A stretch of 64,000 nt of DNA from Streptomyces sp. SAI-135 (GTDB taxonomy: Bacteria; Actinomycetota; Actinomycetes; Streptomycetales; Streptomycetaceae): assembly GCF_029893805.1 (NCBI RefSeq), contig NZ_JARXYP010000002.1, positions 930,001-994,000 on the forward strand, in the 5' to 3' direction. This document shows, in pieces, positions 55,762 through 63,946 of this stretch. The number at the start of each line of letters is the position of its first letter. Positions within the stretch are counted from its first letter, which is position 1. The position numbers and the translations under genes are program-made. The notes below the pieces were generated by a model. The model ran no database searches and was not told where the DNA came from. It worked only from the letters and a program-made list of their open reading frames with translations.

Positions 55762-57405
55762 ATGACCATGGTCAAGGCGCACGTCTCCACACACGAGTTG
55801 GTCGCCGGACGGTACCGGCCCCTGGACGTCCTGCACCGCGAGACCAACCGGACCTGCTGGTACGGCGAGGACGTCTCGGCCGAACGCTCCTGCCTGCTCA
55901 CCGAGATCGCGCTGCCGGCCGGCACGGCCGAGGAGACCGCTGCGCGCACCGCCGCGGGAGTGGTCCGGATGTCCAAGACCATGCGGGTGGTGTCCCCCGG
56001 CCGGATCGCCGCGGTCGTGGACGCCGTGGCGCAGCAGGGCGTCCTGTGGACCGTCACCGAGCCGGTCGACGGCATCCCGCTGGGCGAACTCCTCGCCCGG
56101 CAGGGGACGTTCGACCACGGGCGGGCGGCCCGTGTCGGCCTGGAGCTCCTCGAGGTGCTGGAGGCGGCGCACGGCGAGGGCATCACCCACGGTGAACTCA
56201 GCCCGGGCCAGGTGTTCGTGCACCACCGGGGCACCGTCGTCGTCACCGGCTTCGGCCTGGCCGGGGCCACCCTCGCCCCGCGGCTGTCGGCACCGTCGTA
56301 CGCCTCCCCCGAACAGGCCCGCGACGAGCGCATCGGGCCCGCCGCCGATCTGTGGGCGCTCGGCGCGATCCTCTACACGCTGGTCGAGGGACGTCCGCCG
56401 TTCCGCGACCGCGACCGCCCCGCGGCCACCCTCAAGGGCGTCGACCGGCTGCCGCTGCGGGCCCCGGTGCGGGCCGGACCGCTCACCCCGACCGTGCAGG
56501 GGCTGCTGCGCAAGAACTCCCACGAACGCCTCAGCCGCACGGCCGTCCGCACCGCGCTGCTGCGCGTCCTCGACGAGGACCCCGGCGCGGCCGCGCCGGA
56601 GGAGCCCGCGCCACGGCTACGCGCCGCCCTGACCGCAATGCCCCCGGGCCGCAGCGGCAGGCTGCTCGTCGCGGGGACCGCCCTGGCCGTCGTCACGGTG
56701 GCCGCGGCCGTCCTCACGGTCACCAAGGTGCTGCCCGGCGGCGACAGCGGGACCACCGGCGAGGCGGCCGCCCCCTCCGCCTCGGCCTCCGCCGCCACCC
56801 CCGCCCCGGTGCCACCGGCCCCCTCCCCGTCGGTCACCGCGCCCGGGAACCGCACCGACCAGAGCTCCGCCCCGCCCGCCTCCCCGACGCCCACCCCGAG
56901 CCCGAGCAGGACGGCCGGCCCCACCGCGGGCACGGGCCTGCCCGCCGGATACCGCACGTACCACTCCCCCGAGGGCTTCTCCCTCGCCCTCCCCGAGGGC
57001 TGGAAGCCACTGGAGACCTCACGCCAGGACGACCTGGCCTACCGCGTCGTCTTCGGGGCCTCCGGCGACCCGCGCACACTCGCCGTCACCTACAGCGAGG
57101 CCGTCGGAACGGACCCCGTGGCCGTGTGGCGCGACACCGTCGAGCCGGGGCTGGCGGACGACCCCGGCTACGAGCGCCTCGGTGACATCCGGGCCACGAC
57201 CTACCAGGGCCGCGAAGCCGCCGACATGCAGTGGGTGGAGGACGTCGACGGCACCCGGGTGCGCACGTTCGGCCGGGGCTTCCTCATCGGCGGGGGCCGC
57301 GGCTACTCACTGCGCTTCTCGGCCCCCGCGGCCGACTGGAACGACGACGCGAACCAGGAGGCGCTCGACACCTTCCTGAGCACGTTCCGGGTGCCCTCAG
57401 GCTGA
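55762..57405 (+). CDS. Protein kinase-like membrane protein, probable pseudokinase
   Basis: A 547-residue protein: a kinase-fold domain at 10-275, a Pro/Thr/Ser linker with one membrane helix (LLVAGTALAVVTVAAAVLTV, about 305-325), and a C-terminal external domain of about 150 residues (YHSPEGFSLALPEGWKPLE). Catalytic residues are missing: no Gly-rich loop, no VAIK Lys, HGE (143-145) where HRD should be, Gln for the loop Asn, and GFG (163-165) for DFG. The APE-like SPEQ and ADLWALGAILYTLVEG remain. ATG start at 55762. Possible scaffold or sensor; not a kinase as it stands. Confidence 0.9.
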   Translation: MTMVKAHVSTHELVAGRYRPLDVLHRETNRTCWYGEDVSAERSCLLTEIALPAGTAEETAARTAAGVVRMSKTMRVVSPGRIAAVVDAVAQQGVLWTVTEPVDGIPLGELLARQGTFDHGRAARVGLELLEVLEAAHGEGITHGELSPGQVFVHHRGTVVVTGFGLAGATLAPRLSAPSYASPEQARDERIGPAADLWALGAILYTLVEGRPPFRDRDRPAATLKGVDRLPLRAPVRAGPLTPTVQGLLRKNSHERLSRTAVRTALLRVLDEDPGAAAPEEPAPRLRAALTAMPPGRSGRLLVAGTALAVVTVAAAVLTVTKVLPGGDSGTTGEAAAPSASASAATPAPVPPAPSPSVTAPGNRTDQSSAPPASPTPTPSPSRTAGPTAGTGLPAGYRTYHSPEGFSLALPEGWKPLETSRQDDLAYRVVFGASGDPRTLAVTYSEAVGTDPVAVWRDTVEPGLADDPGYERLGDIRATTYQGREAADMQWVEDVDGTRVRTFGRGFLIGGGRGYSLRFSAPAADWNDDANQEALDTFLSTFRVPSG

Positions 57406-58824
57406 GCGCGGCGCCCGCATCCGCCGCAGCGGACCGCCGTGCAGGGGCTGGGTCCGCCACCGCGCGGTGAAGGTCCGGTCCCCGAGCGAGCACGTCACCA
57501 GCAGGTGGTGCGGGGTCTCCAGGAACGCCATGTCGAGGGCAAGGGTCTCCGTGTCGGTCCAGCCGCCGCTCACCGCGACGGGCACGGGCTCGTCGACGAC
57601 CGTCCAGCCGCTCCCCCCGGCTCCGAACCGCACCTCCAGCCGGTCGCCGTCGTCGACCAGGACCACCCGGCCGCCCGGGTCCACCTCGATCCCGGTCAGG
57701 GCCGGCCGGTCGGCGCACGTACCGCCGTGGGGCGTGAAGGAGGTGTTCCAGTCCTCCGCGCGGCCGGCCGGGACGGGCTTGCCCTCGGCGGGCGGCAGGG
57801 CGAGCCGTGCCAGCCGGTCGGCCAGGGCCGCGTCCGCCGCGCCACCGCCGGGCAGCGGGCCGGCGCCGAAGGCGGGCAGCAGGTGCTCCCAGGCCAGGTC
57901 CAGGACCCGCTGCATGTCCACGGTCTCCGAGGTGATCGCGAGCACCGCGTCCTGCTCGGGCAGCACCACGCAGAACTGCCCGTAGGCCCCGTCACCGCGG
58001 TAGCCGTGCCGGGCCATCCAGAACTGGAAGCCGTAGCCCTGCTGCCAGTCCGCCCAGCCGTTCACCGTCGCCGTCTCGTGCGCGATCTGGACCCGCGTCG
58101 CCTCGGCCACCCACGACTCCGGCAGCAGCCGCTCGCCCTGCCACACCCCGCCGCGCAGATACAGCTCGCCGAGCCGGGCGATCGCGTCGGTCGTGGCGTG
58201 CAGCCCGCTGAAGCCGAGCTCGCGGCCCCTGCGGTCGGCGATCCAGGCCGCCTCGCCGATGCCGAGCGGCTCGAACAGCCGGGGCCGCAGGTACTCCGTG
58301 AGCCTCTCGCCCGTGACCCGCTGGACGATCGCGGCGAGGGTGTAGGTGGCGGGCTGGTTGTACGCGAAGACGGTGCCGGGGTCCTTGTCGGGCGGGACCA
58401 GCAGGAAGCCCCGCACCAGTTCGTCGCGGTCCAGGGCGCGGGCCCGGTCCAGGGTCTCCTCCGCGTGACCGCTGGCCATCGACGCCACATGCCGTACGAG
58501 CATCGCGCGGCTGCGCGGGTCGGTGATCTCGGCCTCGAACTCCGGGAAGTACGAGATCACCGGGTCGTCCAGCCGGATCAGCCCCTCGGCGACGGCGAAC
58601 CCGGCGGCCGTGGCCGTGAAGCTCTTGCTGAGCGAGTAGAGCAGCTGGGGCCGGTCCGGGGCGTACGGGGCCCACCAGCCCGAGGCCACGACCTGGCCGT
58701 GGCGCAGCAGCATCAGGCTGTGCGGTTCGAGGTGCGGGTCGGCTTCGAGGGCGTCGAGGAAGGCCGCCACGCCGGACGCGTCGACGCCCTGGGCGGCGGG
58801 GGTGCTCGTGGGCAGGGAACTCAT
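57397..58824 (-). CDS. Class C beta-lactamase-like serine hydrolase (esterase type)
   Basis: A 475-residue soluble protein. Catalytic Ser64 and Lys67 are in YSLSKSF; the YNQ motif (FAYNQPATYTLAAIVQ) takes the place of YxN. NGWADWQQGYGFQFWM is typical of the 6-aminohexanoate-dimer hydrolase and EstB group. A beta-rich C-terminal domain of about 110 residues follows the hydrolase domain. No signal peptide is seen. ATG start at 58824. Its stop overlaps the convergent pseudokinase stop (57397-57405). Substrate unknown. Confidence 0.88.
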   Translation of the reverse strand: MSSLPTSTPAAQGVDASGVAAFLDALEADPHLEPHSLMLLRHGQVVASGWWAPYAPDRPQLLYSLSKSFTATAAGFAVAEGLIRLDDPVISYFPEFEAEITDPRSRAMLVRHVASMASGHAEETLDRARALDRDELVRGFLLVPPDKDPGTVFAYNQPATYTLAAIVQRVTGERLTEYLRPRLFEPLGIGEAAWIADRRGRELGFSGLHATTDAIARLGELYLRGGVWQGERLLPESWVAEATRVQIAHETATVNGWADWQQGYGFQFWMARHGYRGDGAYGQFCVVLPEQDAVLAITSETVDMQRVLDLAWEHLLPAFGAGPLPGGGAADAALADRLARLALPPAEGKPVPAGRAEDWNTSFTPHGGTCADRPALTGIEVDPGGRVVLVDDGDRLEVRFGAGGSGWTVVDEPVPVAVSGGWTDTETLALDMAFLETPHHLLVTCSLGDRTFTARWRTQPLHGGPLRRMRAPRSA

Positions 58825-58911
58825 GGCCGCATCCTCTCCCGTCCACCGGCCCTTGATCGAGTGTGTTGCGGAAGCCCGTTTTCTCCTGCGGCCACCGGGG
58901 ACTCGGGCCCC

Positions 58912-59883
58912 ATGGTGCAAATCGGATACACGATGATGACCGAGCAGGCCGGCCCCCGTGAGCTGGTGGGCCATGTGGTGCGGGCCGAGGAGGTCGGCTA
59001 CGACTTCTCGGTGACCTCGGACCACTATTTCCCCTGGCTCCGGTCGCAGGGACACTCGCCGTACGCGTGGAGCGTGCTCGGGGCGGCTGCCCAGGCGACT
59101 TCGCGCATTCCGCTGATGACGTACGTGACCTGCCCCTCCTTCCGCTACCACCCGGCGGTGGTGGCACAGAAGGCGGCGACCATGCAGCTCCTCTCGGAGG
59201 GCCGGTTCCGGCTGGGCCTCGGCTCGGGCGAGAACCTCAACGAGCACGTGGTGGGCGGCGGCTGGCCCTCGGCCGACGTACGGCACGAGATGCTGGAAGA
59301 GGCGGTGGAGATCATCCGCGCGCTGTTCCGGGGCGGCCACGTGAACCACCGCGGGACCCACTTCGACGTGGAGTCGGCCCGGCTGTGGGACCTCCCGGAC
59401 GAGCCGCCGCAGATCGGTCTGGCGGTCTCCGGCGAGCAGTCGTGCGCCCTGGCCGGCCGTCTCGCCGACCTCGTCATCGCCACGGAGCCCAAGGCGGGCC
59501 TCCTCGACGCGTTCGACCGCAATGGCGGCGAGGGCAAGCCGCGGGTGGGGCAGCTGCCCGTCTGCTACGACCCCGACCGGGACACCGCGATCAAGCGGGC
59601 GCACTCCCAGTTCCGCTGGTTCGGCAACGGCTGGAAGGTCAACTCGGAGCTGCCGCACCCCGATTCCTTCGAGTCGGCCACGCAGTTCGTCACCCCTGAC
59701 GACGTGGCGGCGTCGATTCCGTGCGGCGACGACCCCGACGCCTTCGTCGAGGCCGTACGCCCGTATGCGGAGGCCGGCTTCACCGAGATCGCGCTGGTGC
59801 AGATCGGCGGCGAGTCCCAGCCCGAGTTCCTGGACTGGTCGGAGAAGACCCTGCTGCCCGCGCTGCGTGACGCGTTCGCCTGA
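58912..59883 (+). CDS. F420-dependent LLM-class oxidoreductase (TIGR03557-like)
   Basis: A 323-residue luciferase-like monooxygenase-fold protein. Visible: VQIGYTMMTEQAGPRELVGHVVRAEEVGYDFSVTSDHYFPWLRSQG at the N-terminus, with the DHYFPW stretch of F420-dependent glucose-6-phosphate dehydrogenase relatives, then GRFRLGLGSGENLNEHVVG and FIVIATEPK-like parts. TIGR03557 proteins use F420 with unknown substrate. ATG start at 58912; no convincing SD. It is divergent from the serine hydrolase, with an 87-base gap. Confidence 0.9.
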   Translation: MVQIGYTMMTEQAGPRELVGHVVRAEEVGYDFSVTSDHYFPWLRSQGHSPYAWSVLGAAAQATSRIPLMTYVTCPSFRYHPAVVAQKAATMQLLSEGRFRLGLGSGENLNEHVVGGGWPSADVRHEMLEEAVEIIRALFRGGHVNHRGTHFDVESARLWDLPDEPPQIGLAVSGEQSCALAGRLADLVIATEPKAGLLDAFDRNGGEGKPRVGQLPVCYDPDRDTAIKRAHSQFRWFGNGWKVNSELPHPDSFESATQFVTPDDVAASIPCGDDPDAFVEAVRPYAEAGFTEIALVQIGGESQPEFLDWSEKTLLPALRDAFA

Positions 59884-59977
59884 GCGGTGGGCCTGCCGAG
59901 GCGGTCCCCTGGGGTGCAATAGGCTTTCCGACTCGCACGTCGTGCGGTCCGAACGAGCCTGACCAGGAGAAACACCC

Positions 59978-61048
59978 GTGAGCCTAGCGATCGACCCGTC
60001 CGAGGCGTCGGCCCCCGTCTCCTCCTCCGAACCACCGCGGGAGGCGTCCCCCGCGCCCCTGAGTGACCTCGTCGCGCGGGACGCCCGCGAGTTCGGGGTG
60101 TACGCGCGGACCGGCGGATGGGCCTTCGGCCTGATGGTGGCGCGCAGTGTGCGGCCCGGCGGCCAGAGCGCGGACGAGACGCCGAAGGTGTCCGCGAAGG
60201 AGTTCGCCGAGCTCGCCGGCTGCTCGCCCGAGCGCGTGATGCGCTACTACAAGGCCTGGGACCGGGCCGCCGACGACGGCATGGTCCCGCACTTCGAGGC
60301 GCTGGCGCCGGGCCAGGAGGTGGAGCTGCCGGACGCGGACGTGTGGCTCGGCTACTACGTCTCCCGCAGCAGCGCCGCATCCGAGCGCGGCACCGCCATC
60401 GCCGAGGCCGCGGAGGCCGAGGGCATCCGCCCGACGAAGGCCCTGGAGGTCGCCGAGAACCCGACCGCGCTGCGCGCCGCGATCCTCGCCGACCCCTCCA
60501 CGGCCCGGGCCGCGCGCAGCGCCCTGCTCGACCGGATCAAGGAGGACCCGGAGCTCCAGGCCTCGCTGGCCCGGGACGTGGTGCGCACCGACGATCTGAA
60601 GAAGGCCGTGGCCACCGAGAGCAGGGCGGCCGACCGGATCGGATACGTCCGGCAGATCGCCGAGTCCGGGCAGGTGAAGACGCCGGCCGGGCAGACCATC
60701 GACGCACCCGTGGACCTGCGCCAGGAGGCCGAGCGGCACCTGTCCCTCCTGGAGGAGCTGGAGGAGGACGAGGACACCGGCGAGTGGGCGGCCGAGGCGT
60801 TCGACACCATGAAGTCCCTCGTCGCCGAGGCCGTGGAGGCCGATCCCGAACTCCGGGTCCAGGAGCGGCGGACGAAGTTCTACAACAGCCTCCAGAAGGC
60901 CACCAAGGTGTTCGAGGAGCTGACCTTCGACGACGCCCAGGACTTCTACGAGGACGACATGGTCCAGCAGCTGGAGGAACTCCAGCAGGCCATCGCCTCG
61001 TGCATCACGGCCCTGCGCACCGCGAAGGGGAATCACCCGGACGGCTGA
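59978..61048 (+). CDS. Conserved hypothetical protein with an N-terminal HTH-like segment
   Basis: A 356-residue soluble protein that I do not recognise. Residues 70-105 (VSAKEFAELAGCSPERVMRYYKAWDRA) look like a helix-turn-helix or other three-helix fold; the rest is acidic and helical, with a very acidic piece LEELEEDEDTGEWAAEAFD and a last helix QQLEELQQAIASCITALRTAK. No signal peptide or membrane segment. GTG start at 59978 with CAGGAG 13 bases upstream. It is 60 bases before the SsgA-like gene. Codon use is normal for the window. Confidence 0.72.
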   Translation: MSLAIDPSEASAPVSSSEPPREASPAPLSDLVARDAREFGVYARTGGWAFGLMVARSVRPGGQSADETPKVSAKEFAELAGCSPERVMRYYKAWDRAADDGMVPHFEALAPGQEVELPDADVWLGYYVSRSSAASERGTAIAEAAEAEGIRPTKALEVAENPTALRAAILADPSTARAARSALLDRIKEDPELQASLARDVVRTDDLKKAVATESRAADRIGYVRQIAESGQVKTPAGQTIDAPVDLRQEAERHLSLLEELEEDEDTGEWAAEAFDTMKSLVAEAVEADPELRVQERRTKFYNSLQKATKVFEELTFDDAQDFYEDDMVQQLEELQQAIASCITALRTAKGNHPDG

Positions 61049-61072
61049 GCATCTTGGCCGTGGGAGGGGTAC
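61049..61072 (+). promoter_or_regulatory. Candidate SigB-type promoter for the SsgA-like gene
   Basis: GCAT at 61049-61052, a 14-base spacer and GGGTAC at 61067-61072, 36 bases before the GTG at 61109. It fits GNNT-N14-16-GGGTAY. Confidence 0.45.
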
Positions 61073-61108
61073 TAGAGGGCTCTACGTCGTTTCCCCGGAG
61101 GCCCCCAG

Positions 61109-61546
61109 GTGAACCGCTTCGTCCACAGGACCGCGCACAAGACCCTCGTCGTGCAGCTGCAAGCGGGCGGTACGGGCCGGTGCCCCGTGCTCGCCCACCT
61201 GGGGTACGACGCCACGGACCCGTTCGCCGTCACCGCGGTGTTCAGCCATGACGGCCGGGTGCTGGCGCGGTGGCGGCTGGACCGGGAGATGCTCGCCGAG
61301 GGTCTGAGCGGTCCGGTCGGCGTCGGGGACGTGCGGTTCAGCCCGGTCTCGACCGGGGTCTGGGAGGAACTGCGCATGGAGTTCTTCGGTGACGCCCGCT
61401 CCGACGGGGGCCGCCAGCACGCCGTGGTCTTCGCGTGGGCCCCGGCGCTGGCGTCCTTCCTGCGCGAGACCCGCGAGATCGTGCCGCCGGGCCAGGAGGA
61501 GGTCAGAGTGGACGACTTCCTGGCCTCGGTCATCGCGGGCGGCTGA
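61109..61546 (+). CDS. SsgA-like (SALP) sporulation/cell-division protein
   Basis: A 145-residue protein of the SsgA/B family, which directs septum placement and spore-wall synthesis in Streptomyces. The family core is visible as LAHLGYDATDPFAVTAVFSHDGRVLARWRLDREMLAEGLSGPVGVGDVRF. The C-terminal ALASFLRETREIVPPGQEEVRVDDFL also fits. The paralogue (SsgA to SsgG) is not clear. GTG start at 61109, SD weak. Upstream is a SigB-type promoter match, which would link it to stress or development. Confidence 0.9.
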   Translation: MNRFVHRTAHKTLVVQLQAGGTGRCPVLAHLGYDATDPFAVTAVFSHDGRVLARWRLDREMLAEGLSGPVGVGDVRFSPVSTGVWEELRMEFFGDARSDGGRQHAVVFAWAPALASFLRETREIVPPGQEEVRVDDFLASVIAGG

Positions 61547-61617
61547 GACCGGGTCCGGTGCGCACGCGGGCCTGAGTAGCCGTACTCATGCCGCTGCCGC
61601 CCCCTGCCCCGACGATG

Positions 61618-61641
61618 GGTGCTCCTACGACAAGGAGCACC
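61618..61641 (+). promoter_or_regulatory. SD-sequestering hairpin before the DUF2238 gene
   Basis: GGTGCTCCT (61618-61626) and AGGAGCACC (61633-61641) form a perfect 9-bp stem with a 6-base loop. The right arm contains the AGGAG Shine-Dalgarno, and the ATG is at 61644. In the folded form the RBS would be closed, so translation may depend on unfolding. Confidence 0.7.
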
Positions 61642-61643
61642 TC

Positions 61644-62336
61644 ATGACCGCTGTGCGCCGGCCCCTGCCGGTCCTGCTCGCCTGGGCCGTGGTCGCCGCG
61701 CTGGCCCTGTCCGCGTGGGGGCCGCGCGACCGCACCACCTGGTTCCTGGAGACCGTGTGGGTCATGGTCGGACTGCCCCTGATCGTGCTGACGTGGCGCC
61801 GTTTCCCGCTGACCGACCTGCTGTGCTGTCTGCTGGCGGTCCACGCGCTGGTGCTGATCGTGGGCGGTCACTACACCTACGCGCAGGTCCCGCTCGGCGA
61901 CTGGGTCCGCGACACCTTCGGGCTCGACCGCAATCCGTACGACCGTCTCGGCCACCTGATGCAGGGCTTCGTGCCGGCGGTCCTCGTACGCGAGCTCCTC
62001 GTCCGTACGTCCCCGCTGCGGGGCAGTCGCTGGTCGGCACCGCTGACGGTGTGCGCGTGCCTGGCCTTCAGTGCCGTCTTCGAGATGCTGGAGTGGGCGG
62101 CCGCGGTGACCGGCGGTCAGGCGGCGGACGCCTACCTGGCCACGCAGGGCGATGTGTGGGACACCCAGTGGGACATGTTCTGCGCGCTGATCGGCGCCAC
62201 GGTGTCCGTGCTCGTGCTGGGCCGCCCGCACGACCGGCAACTGGAGGGCCTGCGCGTCACTCCGTCGTGTAGCGGCGCCGGGTCCACAGGGGCACGCCGA
62301 ACCAGCACGTCAGGTACCAGGCCACTACTCCCGTGA
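61644..62336 (+). CDS. DUF2238 membrane protein
   Basis: A 230-residue integral membrane protein with about five or six hydrophobic segments and the DUF2238 (YjdF-like) features YAQVPLGDWVRDTFGLDRNPYDRLGHLMQGFVPAVLVRELL and FEMLEWAAAVTGGQAADAYLATQGDVWDTQWDM. The function is unknown. The last 27 codons (from about 62257) run over the C-terminus of the convergent DUF6328 gene and are Ser/Gly/Arg-rich and unlike the family, so the normal stop was probably lost. ATG start at 61644 with a sequestered SD. Confidence 0.87.
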   Translation: MTAVRRPLPVLLAWAVVAALALSAWGPRDRTTWFLETVWVMVGLPLIVLTWRRFPLTDLLCCLLAVHALVLIVGGHYTYAQVPLGDWVRDTFGLDRNPYDRLGHLMQGFVPAVLVRELLVRTSPLRGSRWSAPLTVCACLAFSAVFEMLEWAAAVTGGQAADAYLATQGDVWDTQWDMFCALIGATVSVLVLGRPHDRQLEGLRVTPSCSGAGSTGARRTSTSGTRPLLP

Positions 62337-62742
62337 CCAGCCAGGGCACCCAGTCGTCGTGGGTCGCGACCCGCAGGATCAGCAGCAGGGCGCAGGTCAT
62401 CGTCGTCAGCAGCAGGACCAGCCCGACGAAGGTCAGCCGGGAGGCGATCCGCACGGCCTGGGGCTTGATGCGCCGCCCCGAGACCAGGCGGTGCAGGGAG
62501 ACCGGTCCGATCAGGGCACCGGTGGCGCAGGAGCCGAGGACGACCGTCACGATGTAGATGACCTGGTCGGTGTCGGTCAGCTGGGTGTACCGCGGGGTGA
62601 ACACCACGGTGAGCAGGAAGCCGAACAGAATCTGCACACCCGTCTGCGCGACCCGTATCTCCTGGATGAGTTCGCCCCACATGCGGTCCGCGCGCTCTTC
62701 CTCGGTCTCGTCGCGGCCTGTCCGTCTCACCGTGTCGACCAT
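62257..62742 (-). CDS. DUF6328 membrane protein
   Basis: A 161-residue protein with four hydrophobic segments. The N-terminus is charged (RRTGRDETEEERADRMWGELIQEIRVAQTGVQILFGFLLTVVF), as in the DUF6328 family as I recall; QTGVQILFGFLL is the best-conserved stretch. Function unknown. ATG start at 62742. Its 3' 80 bases overlap the end of the DUF2238 gene on the other strand. Confidence 0.82.
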   Translation of the reverse strand: MVDTVRRTGRDETEEERADRMWGELIQEIRVAQTGVQILFGFLLTVVFTPRYTQLTDTDQVIYIVTVVLGSCATGALIGPVSLHRLVSGRRIKPQAVRIASRLTFVGLVLLLTTMTCALLLILRVATHDDWVPWLVTGVVAWYLTCWFGVPLWTRRRYTTE

Positions 62743-62777
62743 GCGGTACGGGTATCCGGTGGCTGATCGTTCAAACA

Positions 62778-62821
62778 GCCCGGCTCCGGGACCGGCGAGC
62801 TGCCGGGTCCCGGAGCCGGGC
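62778..62821. terminator. Hairpin terminator after the aldo/keto reductase
   Basis: GCCCGGCTCCGGGACC (62778-62793) and its exact complement (62806-62821), a perfect 16-bp stem with a 12-base loop. It lies just after the reductase stop at 62827 and before the DUF6328 start at 62742, so it separates the two minus-strand genes. Confidence 0.85.
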
Positions 62822-62826
62822 GGCGG

Positions 62827-63810
62827 TCACCAGCGGTTCTCGACCTGGTCCTTGATGCGACGGTCGTAGAGGTCGCGGACGGCCGCGAGGGTGTCCTCGG
62901 ACAGCGGCGGCAGCTTGGCGGCGGCCGCGTTGGCGCGGGCCTGCTCGGGGTTGCGGGCGCCGGGGATCACGGTGGTGACGCCGGGCTGCTCGATGATCCA
63001 GCGCAGCGCGAGCTGGGCCGGGGTGTAGCCCTCGGGCGCGAGAGCGGTGAACTCGGCGGCGGCCTCGACACCGGTGGCGTAGTCGACGCCGGAGAAGGTC
63101 TCGCCGACGTCGAAGGCCTCGCCGTGCCGGTTGTAGGCGCGGTGGTCGTTCTCCGGGAAGACCGTGTCCCTGGTGTACTTGCCGGACAGCAGGCCCGAGG
63201 CCAGCGGGACGCGGGCGATGATGCCGACGCCGGCCTCCTGGGCGGCGGGCAGCACCTCGCGCAGCGGCTTCATGCGGAAGGCGTTGAGGATGATCTGCAC
63301 GCTCGCCACACCCGGCCGGGCGATCGCGGTCAGCGCCTCCTCACAGGTCTCGACGCTGACGCCGTAGTGGGCGATGCGCTCCTCCTCGACCAGGGTGTCG
63401 AGGGCGTCGAAGACCTCGTCGGTGGAGTACACGGGCGTCGGCGGGCAGTGCAGCTGGACCAGGTCGATGCGGTCGACGCCGAGGTTGCGGCGGGAACGGT
63501 CGTTCCAGGCGCGGAAGTTGTCGAGGACGTAGTTCTCGGGGATCTGGTCGACGCGGCGGCCCATCTTCGTCGCGACCAGCACATGCAGGTCGGGCCGGCT
63601 GCTGAGGAAGGTGGCGATGGTCTGCTCGCTGCGTCCGTCGCCGTACACGTCCGCCGTGTCGAAGAAGGTGACCCCCGACTCGGCGGCCGCCTCCAGCACC
63701 GCGAGGGCTTCCTTGTCGTCGACGTCCCCCCAGTCGGCCCCCAGCTGCCAGGTGCCGAGTCCGACGACGGATGCGTGCTGCTGCGACCTGCCGAATGTGC
63801 GCTCGTCCAT
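62827..63810 (-). CDS. Aldo/keto reductase
   Basis: A 327-residue NADPH-dependent (beta/alpha)8 reductase. The catalytic residues are Asp and Tyr in FFDTADVYGDG, Lys in ATKMGRR and His in LVQLHCPP. The C-terminal TTVIPGARNPEQARANAAAA binds NADPH phosphate. It is closest to the broad YajO/AKR group reducing aldehydes. ATG start at 63810. It is a separate unit on the minus strand, ending in the strong hairpin at 62778-62821. Substrate unknown. Confidence 0.93.
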   Translation of the reverse strand: MDERTFGRSQQHASVVGLGTWQLGADWGDVDDKEALAVLEAAAESGVTFFDTADVYGDGRSEQTIATFLSSRPDLHVLVATKMGRRVDQIPENYVLDNFRAWNDRSRRNLGVDRIDLVQLHCPPTPVYSTDEVFDALDTLVEEERIAHYGVSVETCEEALTAIARPGVASVQIILNAFRMKPLREVLPAAQEAGVGIIARVPLASGLLSGKYTRDTVFPENDHRAYNRHGEAFDVGETFSGVDYATGVEAAAEFTALAPEGYTPAQLALRWIIEQPGVTTVIPGARNPEQARANAAAAKLPPLSEDTLAAVRDLYDRRIKDQVENRW

Positions 63811-63946
63811 GGGGTCAGTGTGTCATCCGCCACCGATCTGCGCGGAACGGGTCGCTCCGGGGCGGGACCTGTGCATTGTTCACTCGCACGGGTGATACGC
63901 AGCCCCGTGGGGCATGCACGTGTCAACGTCCGCCTAGCGTGACCCC

